From NCBI GenBank assembly GCA_017354895.1, contig CP071499.1, forward strand, positions 3,224,001 through 3,288,000: DNA of 64,000 nt, read 5' to 3'. The stretch is from Podospora comata (lineage: Eukaryota; Ascomycota; Sordariomycetes; Sordariales; Podosporaceae). Below are positions 20,739-32,884 of this stretch, one piece after another; the first letter of the stretch is position 1, and each line of letters starts with the position of its first letter. The notes beneath the pieces were generated by a model, which saw only the letters and a list, made by a program, of their open reading frames with translations, had not been told where the DNA came from and did not search any database. The translations under genes and the position numbers were made by a program.

Positions 20739-23700
20739 TCAGTTGGCCACAAACCCCAACTTCCCAAACAAAGTATCCATCGCCACCCACTGCCTCCCAC
20801 ACTTATCCAGATACCTATCCACCACCCCCTTCACAGTCCCAAACCGAACCCTATTATGCTCCGCCATAACCATCACCCTCTCCCTCGTCTCCCCAGTCAC
20901 CACCTCCCCTGTCTCACCCCCCGTCGCCCTGCTCGTAGCCTTCTCCTTGGCCTTGTCAACATCAAACAACGAAGCAAAGTACACGAGCTGGTTATACATA
21001 TCCCTATCCCCAAACTCCCACCTCATCCTCCCCATGCAATCCCTCCCCAGCCCCTTCGGCCCAAGACACCGGTCCCCATAGACGGACATCTGTCTAGTTC
21101 GGTTGCCACAATCCGCATCCCCGCAGACAAGCCACCCCTCATAATACCGCGACGTCTGCTCCCTCACCTGCGCCTCCACCTGCGCAACAATAGAGAGTGT
21201 AGACAGCGTAGCCGAACAAGAAGGGCAGGCAAGCCCCTTCGGCGTAACCATCTCCACCGACCCCAACAACCCCTCAAACGCAACCGTCCCCTTACACGCC
21301 CTACACCTCAACAAAAGCCGTGTACAATCCGCAAACCGAACCTGATCCGGAATCTGCGATTCCAGCGGGTGAATCTCCAAATCCTGTCCCCCCGCAGAAC
21401 CACTCCCAGCGTTGGAGTTGTTGTTCGCAAACCTCCTCGGGTCCAACCCAAGATTCTCCGCCAACTGACTTGTAGAAGTCCCGGTGATATTCGCGCAAAG
21501 ACGCTCAACCGGAGGAAAGATCTGCTTCCCAATATACCACTCCACATCCGGGCTCAGCTCCGACCCAGCCTTTAGCACGTCCTGGGGTGTGTACGCCCGC
21601 TTGGCAAAGTGCTCCGAGGATTGCTTCGCGTCGCCGGTAATGATGTACGACACCACATCCCCCTTCCGCATCGTCTTCCCCCTCGCCATCTCCCGCAGCG
21701 CGACCTGGATCTGGGGCATCGTATCCCCGTTCTGGCCGTACTCGGTAGGCGACTTGCCCAGTTGGGTGAGGATGATGTACTTTGGGATCTGAACCTTCCC
21801 CTCGCGCATCTTGGACGAGATTTCGCGGAGGTAATCATGGATTTTCTGCACCGAGTCCTCAATGTCATTGCCTGACAAGATCTCATCCAGAAGTTTCTTG
21901 GAGATCTCCCTCGACAGAGGACAGTACTCACGGCGCTTCATGTCTAGACCCTTGATCTCCATCTTCTCGACATACTTCCCGTCCGTCTCCACCAGGTTGA
22001 CAGCGGCGTACTTTTTCTTGGCTTGGAGGAGGATGCGCCGGAAGATATTGTCAATGTCGATTTCGAGCTTCTTGTAGCTGCCGTTGACGGCCGCTTTGAA
22101 CTCGCGGCCGACGCGGAGGGCGTCGGCGACGTTGTCGACGTTGGCGTTGATCATGACCGAGTCGGTGTCGCCGTAGATGACTTGGAGCTGCATGCTCTCG
22201 GCGAGGTCCTTGGTGCTGCGGAGAACCTCGCGGCCCTTGAAGGTGGTGAGGACGGCGAGGGGTCGGGCGTAGAAGCGGGATTTGGTGTATCCCAGACAGC
22301 CGTACATGGAGTTGGCTGTTAGTTTCAGGGCGAACTGCTTGATGTCCCATGTTGCAAGCTGTTCGGGGGTGGCGGTCTTGTCCTTCATTAGGCTCTTGAC
22401 TTGCCTACGGCGGTCGACGAGGGTGGCGATGAGTCTGGGGAGAACACCGAGGTCCTGTTTCTCAGGGACCTGTGGCACGCCATCTTCCTCGGACTATGTT
22501 CATGTTAGTAAAGGCACCCAAAAGGGGGGCTGTTGTCAACTCACCAAAAACGTTCGATCAACAGTAGTGAAGCAGATGTTGTACTCCTGAATAATGGAGG
22601 GATACAGCGAGTTGAAGTCCATGACAAGAACAAACTTGTCATACAGACCCTTCTCGGGCTCGAAAACGAGACCACCCTTGTACTTGTCCTTCTTCTTACC
22701 AGCCTCGCCACCGTCTTCCTCATCCTCAAGCCGAGCACGACCCTTGAAAGGCTCCTTGTCTGGGCAGATATACTTGTTCCGATGGAACTCATGCAGCAGA
22801 ATGTACTCGTTGCGCTCAGCACGGGTACCCGTCAGCGTCCTGGCCCAAGAATTACCAGCAAGGTTGGTAAGAACCTTGGTCAACGGCAAAATCTGAGTTC
22901 GGAGAGCCAAAGCAGCAACGTAGTACGTATCAATCTCAGCATGCGAGATGTAGTCCATAAGGCCGTCTTTCGTCACAGCCAAGCTCTTGAGCGCTGCTTC
23001 ATTGTCGAGATCCTTGCGAGGAACGTCGGTAGGCAGGTACAGATTGCACATTTCCGTCAAGCTCCAGGACTGACACTTCATCATGACTGATTTGCCGGCG
23101 TCGTTGGCAAGATCGCAGAGCAGTCGTCCAGACATGATCTGGCGCTCGGCGAATACGTTGCCGCCAACCTTGCCCATCGATGCCGGCCATTGGCTTCTTC
23201 TCAGCCTTCCCAGACGAGACCACTGGTGAGTCTTCTTCTCGTGAAGGCGGTTAAGTAGAATGCTGTAGTCCACGCCCTCTAGTTGATGACCCATGATGAC
23301 ATCTGGATCTACCACATCCACCTGCGCTAGGAAGAAAGACAACATGGCTGACTCCTCCTTCACGAGCTTGATGAGGCCTTTCTTGCGCTCCTTGGCCATC
23401 GTTTCAAAGCCCAAGGGGAAAGCAGTACCCTGGGGCCGAACAACAGTAAATGTTCGACATGGCAGCTTGTCGGCAGGTGTGGTGTCACTAAGAGAGACAT
23501 CCTCGTAGATTCTCGCGCTAATGGCAAGAATCTCTTGCTTGTTGGCCTTGGCGTTGAAGATGGTGCGCAGGGCAATGCTCATGAGAGTCAATGGAGGCGC
23601 TTCCACATTCTCGCTGTCCTTGAAGGGCGCGACCATGTTGGGATGATCCACCAAGACTTCCAAACGGCAGTGAGACGAGTTCTTCAACGCGCCGAAATCG

Positions 23701-25281
23701 GCATCTTCAATCTTCAACCAGCAAGGGCCCTTGATGTTCTTCCACAGGACAAATTGCTCAAACAGAGCTGTGTTGGTGCCAAAAACATGTGAAAAGGTCT
23801 CCCCGGTAGTGTTCATGTCGATGGGGGCCTTGGTGTAGGGGTAGAGAAGCTTGAGGTACTGACCCTCTTTCGGGACGTCGGGAAGTTCAAAGGCATACTT
23901 TCGAGTGCAAGCCTTGATCTTGTACATGCCAACATTCTTCTTGGTCATGATGGCGTCGACCTCGTTGTAGACATCCATCATTTCAACCTCTTCTCCAGTA
24001 TCGACCTTGCCCTGAACACGGGTCTTGCGGGGCAAGAAATACAGCTTGCGCAAGATGTTGTCAATCTTAACAAAGCAACTGACATGGTGATTGGTCTTCT
24101 TGTTGAGTACCTTTCCAAAAAGACAGAGACTCCCGTTGACTTCTGTGTAGTCGGTCCAGAAAAGGTTGAGACTGCCATCTTCCTCGATAGCATCCTTGTA
24201 GTCGATCTTGCCTATCCCTCTGGCCTCGGCCTGTGAGTTTCCAATGACGTTTAACTTTTGGTTTAGGCCGTTCCAAGAGGAGGCGTCAATGGCAGGCTCG
24301 GCAGCCTTCATAGGGGACGATGTAAAAGCGGCGCTGGGCAGAGGCTCCGCCTTGATAATCTTTTTGACCGGACGAGAAGCAGAGATGTTGACGCTAGCAG
24401 CAGTTACCGCGCCAGTATGGGCAACCTCCATCATATCTTCGTCCTCTTCCTCCTCTTCTACGACAGCCTTTGGTTGCACTCTCCGTTGCGCAACCTTTGC
24501 AGCGGGGGAAGATGGCAGCGGAGGATCGCTCATCATGACATCCGGAGCTGCTGCTGGCTCGTCCTCGGCAGGAGGCAAGAAGTTGTCCTCACCCATATCA
24601 TAGTCGGGGGATGGTGAAGAAAGCTTGTCATCGATCACCTTCTTCTTCTTGGGGGCCGGTTGACGGGCTTCTCGTGCTGGAGAAAGGGCGCGGGTCGTTA
24701 TCCTTTCGGCTGAGCGGTCTCTCTTCTTGGATGATCTCACGACGGGGGCGGGAACATTGGCGTCAACCTCTCCGAGGAGGTCGGCAAGGAATTTGTCGTC
24801 ATCTTCTGTCTTAACGACCTTGGGTTTGGGCTGTGTCTTGGTGGCGCCTTTGGTGAAGTATTCGGTAATATTTCGATCATTGGCGTCCCGTTTCGCCTTT
24901 TCCTCGTCTCGCTGTTTCTTGGCTGAAGTTGTAGCTAGATTAGCCAACGGTCTTTAATGGGTCCAAATCCAGAAGAAGATAGAACATACATTTACGCTCC
25001 TTTCGTTCTTCAACTCCATCCTCGCTTTCCGAATCATAGGCAGCTGGTATGCGATCCCACTCCTCTCGGCCATCATCCGCATAGCCCTCCCCGTTGTCAT
25101 CAACAACGAAATCGTCCTCGTTAAGACGTTGGCGCACAATCTTCTTGTATTGGTTCTCGTCGACCTCCTCGTACAGATCTTCCACCTCTTCGACCTCGTA
25201 TGTGTCGAACTTCTTTTTGCCGGACTCTCGAAGGGCGCGCAGTTCGGCGAACTTTTCCCGCTTGCTCCCTGCTCTCGACAT
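20739..25281 (-). CDS. POL1: DNA polymerase alpha catalytic subunit
   Basis: The 1474-residue replicative B-family polymerase that works with primase to start DNA strands. Exons: 24990-25281, 22545-24922 and 20739-22493; introns of 67 nt (24923-24989) and 51 nt (22494-22544). The joins give [16 protein letters not shown] and [19 protein letters not shown]. The N-terminus ([20 protein letters not shown]) is the pol alpha N-terminal domain, followed by an acidic disordered linker. Polymerase motif A is DFNSLYPS at about 866-873, motif B is KLTANSMYG at about 947-955 and motif C is YGDTDS at about 997-1002. The C-terminus has the paired Cys motifs CRACKG...CPSCSA and CGDADC...[11 protein letters not shown], which hold zinc and bind the B subunit. 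Length and motif order match intact, functional fungal Pol1. It shares a promoter region with the divergent PPR gene. Confidence 0.97.
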
Positions 25282-26273
25282 GGCTGGTAGATTGTGTTGT
25301 TTTCCGAACTACAGGAAAATGGATAGAGATTGGGGACTCTGTTGGTTGTCCTAGACAGGAAGCGGCGGTGGGCAATGCTGGATGCTGTCAGGAGCGTGGG
25401 CTTCAACTTTTGTCCATTAATTGGCCGCTGGTGTTAAAGTGGGTTGGGCGCGCCTTTTCGTGTGTCGTGTCTCCAGGCGCGTACCCCTGTTTGATTGGTG
25501 ACAGGGGTCACTCGGCAACAAAGCTGGGATCAAACCGCCAAATTCAACGTCACTTACACCAAAGACAGCAACATATGTGTGCCGTGTTCAACCACAACTT
25601 GCTATACTTACGTGAGATTTTTCAGGATGGTATATTCATGTAGCTTGTAGTTTCCTGAGTAACTTGAAGCCTCAATAACCAGAAGATCATGACATGGGTC
25701 CATGGTGATAGGACAATACCTTCAAGCTCGCGGTAGTTATATGTAGAGCTCTAGTGCACAGGCCTATCAGGTACTGTGTTCTGTTTTCTCTCTTTCAAAA
25801 GAGATTCATAACTCTCTTCTAAGCTTCTTCCACTTCCAAAAACCACAAGCATCCTGCTGTTCGAACTTCGAACTCTTGCACGACATTGATTATGTATGGG
25901 GTGCAAGCCCCAGTGCCGATCTATGGCCCCACCCGCACCCGTCTAGCTGGCCTTGGCAATCCCGCCCGCCAAAGATTGACGCAAGTGGGCTGGACGGATA
26001 AAAAAAAATATGTACAGCTTCAGCACTCGAGGACCCCCGATAAGCCAGCACAGCTCAACCATCAGCCAACCCCCAACCTCGAGGGACCTTTGATCGATTG
26101 ACCGAGAACTCTTGTCAAACTACGGCCGAAACAAACTGTCACGAAAACCTATACGGCACAGGAACTCCAAGGATCGATTTGCGCCAGAGTGTCAAGGAGC
26201 CAACGGGAGAGGACTTGGACAGAGTTATCAAACAAAGTAAAGTGCTGCGCATTGCGCACCAGATACCGCAGCC
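25282..26273. other. Divergent promoter region POL1/PPR gene
   Basis: These 992 bases separate the POL1 and PPR start codons. Two CGCG-core elements lie 166-201 bp from the POL1 start (listed separately). No gene is convincing. Confidence 0.6.
25447..25482 (-). promoter_or_regulatory. CGCG-core elements upstream of POL1
   Basis: GGCGCGCC at 25447-25454, preceded by TTG, resembles an E2F/MBF-type site, and GCGCGT at 25477-25482 is one base from the ACGCGT MCB box. Both lie within about 200 bp of the POL1 start codon. A role in S-phase transcription is inferred from motif similarity and from the function of the gene. Confidence 0.35.
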
Positions 26274-28628
26274 ATGTTCGTCTGTCGGTCATGCATCATC
26301 CACATGGGCGGGATGCGCCCCCCAATACTGCTCGAATCAAGGCTCTTGCGCCCTCTGCAACTAGCCATCCGCAATCCCAGTTCTGCCCGCCGCAAATATT
26401 CAACACACAAGTCCCTCACTGAAGCGTATGGCGTCAATCGAAGAGACCTGGAAAAAGGGTTGGAGCAGGTCAAGGGCTGGATAGGGGTGGATGTGCCAGC
26501 AGAGATGGTTCTTGACCAGAACGAGATCCGAGCAGCGTTAGGAGAGGACGGCAGGCGGAACGGGCTCTACGTGCGAGAAAAAGAAAAGCAGGCTCTCCGA
26601 CGACCAAAGAAGCTCAAAATGCGGGAGGCCATGAGGTCCAATGCCGAGTGGGAAACGAGTTCCGAACCGCCTCAGTCCAGCGTTCTTACGACCGAGGATA
26701 TTGAGGAGGCGTTGAAGCAGGCGCAAGAATCAGAGGAACCAAAAGTTGCCAGTACGCCCGAGGAATCATTCCGAAATTCGTACCCAAGCAACAAGGAGTT
26801 CACGGATACTGGATCGGAAGAATTGCCCAGTCAACAATTGCTCAAGGTTAAAAAGGTCGTCAAGAAGCATCTCCAGTACCTCAAAGACCCCCTTCACATC
26901 GGCAACCACGTCAAGAAAGCACTCGCTGCCGGCAACTGGGACGAGGCCCTCATGATGACCCGTATGGCCTCGGTGGATACCAAGGTTGAGGTGTCCTGGA
27001 ACCACCTGATCGACTATCAACTGAACAAGGGGCGCCTCCAGGCTGCCATCAAGACTTTCAATGAAATGAAAAAGCGAGGACAAAGGCCAAACGCAAGAAC
27101 ATACACTGTTCTTTTCAGAGGCTGTGCTGCCTCGGCGCATCCCAAGACAGCAGTGGCCGAAGCCACAAAGATCTACCGCTCCATGCTCAGCAAACACCAA
27201 GTCGGAGGCATGACACTCGAGCCGACAACCATTCACATGAATGCGGTCCTTGACGTCTGCGGGCGAGCAAACGATCTCGACAGCATGTTTCAAATTCTTG
27301 AAACCGCCAATAACGGTTTGAGAAGCCCCGACTCGATCACGTTTACCATCGTGCTGAACGCCCTGAGATTCGAGGTCAAATCACACACATACAAGTTTTC
27401 CGAGTTTTCGGATGCCCAGATCAGACGAAATGTGGAACAGTCCATCCAGAAAGCGAGAGTAGTCTGGGAGGACGTGGTGGCGAGATGGAGAAGCGGCAGG
27501 CTTATCATGGATGAGCAGCTGGTGTTGGCCATGAGCCAAGTTTTGTTGCCGGGTGACAAGAAGGAGAAGGGGAGCATTTTTGATCTCTTGAAACAGACCA
27601 TGTTGCTCCCGGTGCCAGATTCCATCAGCAGGAAGCTTCGTCGGGCAACACAGGCGCGAGAGCAAAGGGCGGCAGAGCAAGCAGCACGGGAGCAAGAGGA
27701 CGAGGGTTTGGAGGAAGAAGAGGTTGACGAAGTTGGAAAGGCTCCTCCCCCGCCCGCCTTGAGAGCAGGTCTTGCCAGGACAGGACCGGCTGCCACGATT
27801 CAATACGCCAACCCGGGACGACAAACGTTGACATTGGTCATGGAGGTGCTTTCTGATCTGAAGCAGACAGCGATTGCGCCAAAGTACTGGGAGTATATGA
27901 CTGAGATGCTCGAGATCGAGCCCGATCACATCAACTACAACACATACCTCAAGTGCTTGCGAGTTGGTCATGCATCAGGTGAGGTGGCCAAAATCATTGC
28001 CTCTTACCCTCCGAGTATGCTCAACCGAGTGACTTTCCGTCTCGGTATGAACTCGTGCGTCAACGACCGGAACAACACCAACGTCTTTGACAACGGAACG
28101 AAAATCATCGACATCATGCTCAAGGAGCTGAAGAAGCCCGATCTTTTGACCATGCGTCTGTACCTGCACTTGGCGCGTATCGCCAAGACCAAGTTCCGAA
28201 AGCAGGATAATGAGACCAGATATCAGTACGGAGAGCAGATTAGCAACACCATCCTCCGGCTTTTCCCAGTGTTGAACACACACGCGAGGACCCTGGCCTG
28301 GTCGGAGGAGCCGACAAAGTCTCCGCTGGAAGCGCTCGAGGCCAATAAGGAAGAGGTAAAGGAGGCGATGGCTACTGCCCGGCATATGATCTCGGCCATT
28401 GATGTGGCTTGTCATGAGAGGCTTGTGAGACCGGCGGTGGCGAAGCAGCTTATGGGGAAGAGGAGGAGTCTCAGTATTATGATTGAAGGGTTTTTGGAGA
28501 GGTTATATCCAGAGAGGCGAGCAGGGCGGCAGAACCCAAGCCCAGATCTGAAGGATGAAGACTGGGTAAAGAATGCGAGTACTGATGAGATCACGGAGGA
28601 TGTAAAGGAGAATTGGAGGTGGGAATAA
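26274..28628 (+). CDS. Mitochondrial pentatricopeptide-repeat (PPR) protein
   Basis: A single-exon 784-residue protein. The N-terminus is basic with an RRKYSTHKS motif near residue 40, typical of a mitochondrial presequence and cleavage site. PPR-like helical pairs are clear at about 235-365: VSWNHLIDYQLNKGRLQAA, then YTVLFRGCAASAHPKTAVAEA, then HMNAVLDVCGRANDLDSMF and FTIVLNALR. Additional degenerate repeats follow at about 520-640 (INYNTYLKCLRVGHASGEV). An acidic coiled-coil-like insertion (AREQRAAEQAAREQEDEG) sits near 460-485. PPR proteins bind organellar RNA and act in processing, stability or translation of mitochondrial transcripts; the particular target cannot be told from sequence. 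A Ccm1-like role is possible but not shown. The ATG lies in a good context (GCAGCCATG) and no intron is needed. Confidence 0.88.
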   Translation: MFVCRSCIIHMGGMRPPILLESRLLRPLQLAIRNPSSARRKYSTHKSLTEAYGVNRRDLEKGLEQVKGWIGVDVPAEMVLDQNEIRAALGEDGRRNGLYVREKEKQALRRPKKLKMREAMRSNAEWETSSEPPQSSVLTTEDIEEALKQAQESEEPKVASTPEESFRNSYPSNKEFTDTGSEELPSQQLLKVKKVVKKHLQYLKDPLHIGNHVKKALAAGNWDEALMMTRMASVDTKVEVSWNHLIDYQLNKGRLQAAIKTFNEMKKRGQRPNARTYTVLFRGCAASAHPKTAVAEATKIYRSMLSKHQVGGMTLEPTTIHMNAVLDVCGRANDLDSMFQILETANNGLRSPDSITFTIVLNALRFEVKSHTYKFSEFSDAQIRRNVEQSIQKARVVWEDVVARWRSGRLIMDEQLVLAMSQVLLPGDKKEKGSIFDLLKQTMLLPVPDSISRKLRRATQAREQRAAEQAAREQEDEGLEEEEVDEVGKAPPPPALRAGLARTGPAATIQYANPGRQTLTLVMEVLSDLKQTAIAPKYWEYMTEMLEIEPDHINYNTYLKCLRVGHASGEVAKIIASYPPSMLNRVTFRLGMNSCVNDRNNTNVFDNGTKIIDIMLKELKKPDLLTMRLYLHLARIAKTKFRKQDNETRYQYGEQISNTILRLFPVLNTHARTLAWSEEPTKSPLEALEANKEEVKEAMATARHMISAIDVACHERLVRPAVAKQLMGKRRSLSIMIEGFLERLYPERRAGRQNPSPDLKDEDWVKNASTDEITEDVKENWRWE

Positions 28629-29224
28629 GCAAGGGGTTGTGAGAGGCTCGTGGTGTCTCTGTGTATAGTTAGTGAACATACGGATGTACGATGTTAGCGT
28701 ATAAGACTATTTGCTGCAAGTATCTCGATGGACTAATCTAATCAACCGAGATGTCTTTGAACCAAGAATTGCAGTTTGGTGCTCTGAAGCATGTTACCCT
28801 CATACAGTCTACGACTTGAAGGGTTGTTAGCTTGGGCGCTCGGACCGGTAACTTTAAATAGCCATATCTTTTGGCTTATAATAACTACAACGAAGCGGGA
28901 AAAATGATAAAAATAGATGAATAAAGGCCCTCGAGTTTGGCAATACCCTTTTTTCCGCGTAAAAATTGGTGGTTGTAGAGGAAAGTTGTGAAGTTGTTAG
29001 AAGACGGCCCCACTTTAACGAACTTTCAGGGATTGGAGTGCATAGTGAAGACTTGGGGTTGACATTAGCACGTGCACGAGAAGGCGGGCCAACTTGGCAC
29101 GTGCGCAAGTGAAGGCCGGCTCCACCGACACGCTCGGGCCCTGCGCCCGGTTGAACGCGCTCCAAAGCGCGATGCAGTGGGTGCAACTTGGAGCTGGCAT
29201 ACGAAATCACCCAGCAACTTCGAG
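28629..29224. other. Intergenic region between the PPR and RRM-like genes
   Basis: These 596 bases hold the PPR 3' flank and the promoter of the RRM-like gene. Nothing else stands out. Confidence 0.55.
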
Positions 29225-30360
29225 ATGGCTCCCACCAAGGATACTGTCAAAGTCGCAAGCGACTTTGAAAAAATCATTCAGGACGGTAAGAGTATTTGCG
29301 TCAAAAGCTTTGATGACGAGTTCTAACCATCCCTCTTGTTGGCCACAGGTCGCGCCAGAAAGAAGAACGAGGCGCTCGCTGCCAAAATCTTTAGTACAGG
29401 TCGTCGCTCGAGCACTTCCGGTTCGAATGGCAGTGCTCCCAAGGTCGCCGCACCTGGCGGGACTCTCGCCAGCCGTGCTGGTGTGAAGAAGGTTCGATCT
29501 CTTCGTTTATTTTACAACTGCGGCTCCTATTCTGACCATCTTAGCAACCTCCCAAGGGCCCCCGGCATAGTACCGGCAACATCAACGGTGAATGGACTCA
29601 CGATCTCCACACCCAACCCCCGAAAGGGCCCAAGGCCATGAACGGCAATACCTCCTCTCTCGCCACCCGCATCACGAACCCCAATGCGCCCCCATCACAC
29701 GCACCCACCGGCCCCCGTGCGAAACGTCGCGCCGCGCAGATAGCGAATGGCTTGGAAAGATCGGGATTTCATGTCCAGCCACCCTCAGGCCCCAAGCCAC
29801 CCTCAGGTCCCAAGCAAAAGCAGAAGCTGATTCCCGCTGGTCCCTCTGCCAACAACAACGCATTCAACAAAGGCCTCAGCATCCGTGGTCTTGCTGGGCC
29901 CTATGTCGTCATGGCCCAAAACTTCGCCCCAGGCACTACCGCGGCCGATATCGAGTCTGCCATGACCCCTGTTGGTGGAATTATTACATCGTGCCGGATT
30001 CTTAAACAGAGCCCGATCGTCATCGCCGAAATCATCTTCGAAAGCAAGGAGGGTGCCGACAATGCTATTGCCATGTTCGACAAACAAACAGCCGATGGGA
30101 GGGTTCTGAGCGTTTACCACAAAGTGCCGAATGTTCCCGCCCCTCACACCAGCAGTCAGAATAACCGAAACAGCGGTTACGATGAGGACGATAGCGTTGT
30201 CGACGGCAGGTGGGGGTTTGAAGAACCCATGCAGGTTGACTCTAATGGATCATCCTCTGGTGGCAACGGCAAGCCACCTCCTACTGGACCGAGCCTGTAC
30301 TCTGATAGCTTGGTTAGTAAGGCCAACACCAACCGATGGGGCAGGGGTTTCAGAAGATGA
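29225..30360 (+). CDS. RRM-like RNA-binding protein, unassigned
   Basis: A 339-residue protein from three exons: 29225-29285, 29349-29491 and 29545-30360, with introns of 63 nt (GTAAGA to CACAG) and 53 nt (GTTCGA to CTTAG). Joins restore FEKIIQDGRARKKNEALAAK and RAGVKKQPPKGPRHSTG. The first 185 residues are low-complexity, basic and Pro/Gly/Asn-rich (PSGPKPPSGPKQKQK is a small internal repeat). Residues about 187-260 look like one RRM fold: GPYVVMAQNFAPGTTAADIESAM then IVIAEIIFESKEGADNAIAMFD. The C-terminus is acidic and then Gly/Ser-rich, ending in RWGRGFRR. Architecture loosely recalls mRNA-export adaptors of the Yra1/ALY type, but the RNP motifs are weak and no orthologue is recognised. 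Nuclear mRNA metabolism is inference only. Confidence 0.82.
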
Positions 30361-32884
30361 ATAAACCCGAGAGAAGAAGCAAAAACGCGAGGATCTGTAT
30401 CATATGTTTAGCCGACCTCCCCCGACATCACATTGCAACGCCATCTTCCTCTCCAATTATTGCTACGAGCGACGAGTTGAAGGTTGATGTTTCCTTGGCC
30501 AGTCTACTCAGGGGCGGGCAAGGCTGGCATCATGAGGGGCAGAGGATGGGTTGGGAGGGAGTTTTGGCTTTATAAGACCTACGGTGGGACAAATAGTCGC
30601 AAAGATTGTCCCTGCAAAGCATGCAACGAAGCAGAGCAAGCGCGAGGATTTATTCATGGCTATGCAACAGTCACAAAGGATATGGGGGTATAACATTGGA
30701 GGAGGGCATTGGGACAAGGAGGAAAAAGAAGGGGACTGGCATGGCGTTGGAGGGCGTTTTTCTGCTTTTTCTTTCTGCTGGTAACCCCTCTGCCCCCGAC
30801 ATGGATAGCTTTTATTCCTTTAAGCTTGCCTCGATCAATGATAGCAAATGTAGATAATCAGTGTGAAGCGGTTGTGGGGTGATGATTTGGGTGGACAATT
30901 CAATATATTACAGCTGTTCTTCAAGCTTCATTATTTACATAGTTACCTTCATTTATGACGACTAACTACCATCTTTACAATCCATCTAGCCGAAAGGCAT
31001 ACCGTTGCCGTTGGCTATCAATACTTGGCCTCTTTTCATAACGTACCTCATGTCCAAATATCTTGTCGAATTTACAGGCATATAATTGTCTACTCACGAT
31101 GACCCAGTATTAACTTGGCCACCATCCTAACTTTGGCATTCTTCTCTTTTTTGTTGTCGGACCTCCCTTTTCAACTTGTATAGTTACGGCTGTCTGTCTT
31201 TAGGTGCATGACAGAGATACTCATAGGGAGACTTACCACCCATATTTAAAAACAAGACTGCCACTCATGTGATATGCCTGTGAGGTCACAACAGTTGCCC
31301 CATATGTGTAAGCCTTCCTCCATTTCCCACTCACGACATTTTGACTGGATGCTGGGTGGGGATGGTGGTGATGGTGGTGGTGGAGTATTGATGAGGAAAT
31401 CTTGGGGTGATTGTCTTTGATTTAGTTACTTTAGGACAAGCAGAGAGGACTGGGGTTTTATTCGGGTTGGTTGGGGGAGCGGTTGGGGGAGCGGTTGGGG
31501 GTGATTGTTTTTATCCATTCAGAACAACTGTCACATTTTCATGTAGTACCTAACTTCAACCTGCTGTCTTGGTAAGTATTTTACACCGAGATATACACAT
31601 CTTCTCTGCAAATATTTTCCTACATCCTCAAAGTTATATACATACATTCTCTCCTACACAAAAGATATATCAAAAGCAACAGCAAACAAAGCAACTCGGA
31701 CATATAAATCTAGATTTGATCTCAAAAGATACAAAAAGCTATCAGCATCCCACAATGGACATGACAAGATAGGCATGTAGCTCACCTCATAAACTCACTA
31801 CCCACCCTGCCTCACTCTCACCCCCTTAATCCCCCCTCCCCCCCTTCACTAATCACCATGTACCCCCGACATCTTTCATCCTACATCCCACCCAACCCCT
31901 ATAGACTTATCACCACGCAAAACATCACATCATTTCATCAAAAAAAAGTAATTTCGCAAGAAAAAAAACGTTGGCTAATTACACAAGACAAGAAAACCCA
32001 TCCCTCCCACGACCACAACCTCCCAGACATAGAGCCACCACACTCAAGTAAAGAAACCATTTCAAGAGCAACCTCCCAACCACAAAACATCCCCAAGCCA
32101 CCTCAATACCAACAACCCCCCTTCTCCTCACATCAACAACCAGCACCAACACAAATCTTCAGCAGACAAAAAAAGCACAAGCAGGTCAATTTCAAAGCGG
32201 GGTAGAATGTGCTGTGCTCTCTGTGTGTGTGACTGTGACTGTGAACATAATGGTATAAAAGGACAGGGAAGTACAAAAAGTGTAAAAAAAAGCAAAAGAA
32301 AAAGAAAAGCCAAAGTGCGTTTCATGCCTGCTGCCTGCTTCTCTTTCTTTCTCTTGCCCCCGCCCCCTTCCTTCCCTGCCGCTGTCCCTGCTTGAAATTC
32401 CTTCTGCTTTATCCATTCCCTCCCTCTTCGCTTCCTTCCTCGCTTGCTCCTCGTAATTCTTTCCCATGTTTCTCCCTGGTTGTAATCGTTGATGGCTGGG
32501 TCGCCGCAGCGTTTCGTAGTCAACAACAGAGTGTAGTTCTGTATACCTCACGCTGTCCATGTGGGCGTACCAGGTCTTCTGAATGCAATAAGGGAGGGGG
32601 GCGAATAAGACGCCATGATATCCGGCGCTTGCTGTCAATCTCGGCTTTTGTGACTCCGGTCGATCGGCCATGCATCCTGCCTTTGGCTAATTTGTAACAA
32701 TCTTTCAACATTGCGCTCCAGAAACAATGTTTGGCTGTTGGGAGATCAGACCCACGACATGCGTCCAAAGGAGCCGCATGTCAAAACCATCCGCTGTATA
32801 TAGCAAACTCCGACGCCCCCCTGCCCAGCATAGGTCCATGGCTGCGTCCATCTATCCAACTTGTGGCTTGGCTGGTTGGTGAAA
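30361..32884. other. 2.5 kb convergent spacer without a gene
   Basis: The RRM-like gene and YAK1 converge on this stretch. Only short ORFs of random composition exist. It contains a G-rich tandem repeat at 31464-31501, A-rich and C-rich runs near 31.6-32.2 kb and a CT/GT-rich run near 32.2-32.4 kb. It probably includes two 3' untranslated regions; an unannotated non-coding RNA cannot be excluded. Confidence 0.6.
31464..31501 (+). repeat. G-rich tandem repeat with G-quadruplex potential
   Basis: The 12-base unit TTGGGGGAGCGG repeats about 2.6 times, giving three G5 runs plus a preceding G3 run within 38 bases. Such spacing fits a G-quadruplex on the + strand. Confidence 0.55.

Noticed and set aside
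7246-21095. Exact 17-base match CATAGACGGACATCTGT at about 7246 and about 21078
   Set aside because: The second copy lies in conserved POL1 coding sequence and the similarity does not extend; one such pair is near chance expectation in 64 kb.
20715-21575. 286-codon + strand ORF opposite the POL1 3' end
   Set aside because: It is Pro/His/Arg-rich shadow sequence created by the G-rich coding strand of POL1 exon 3.
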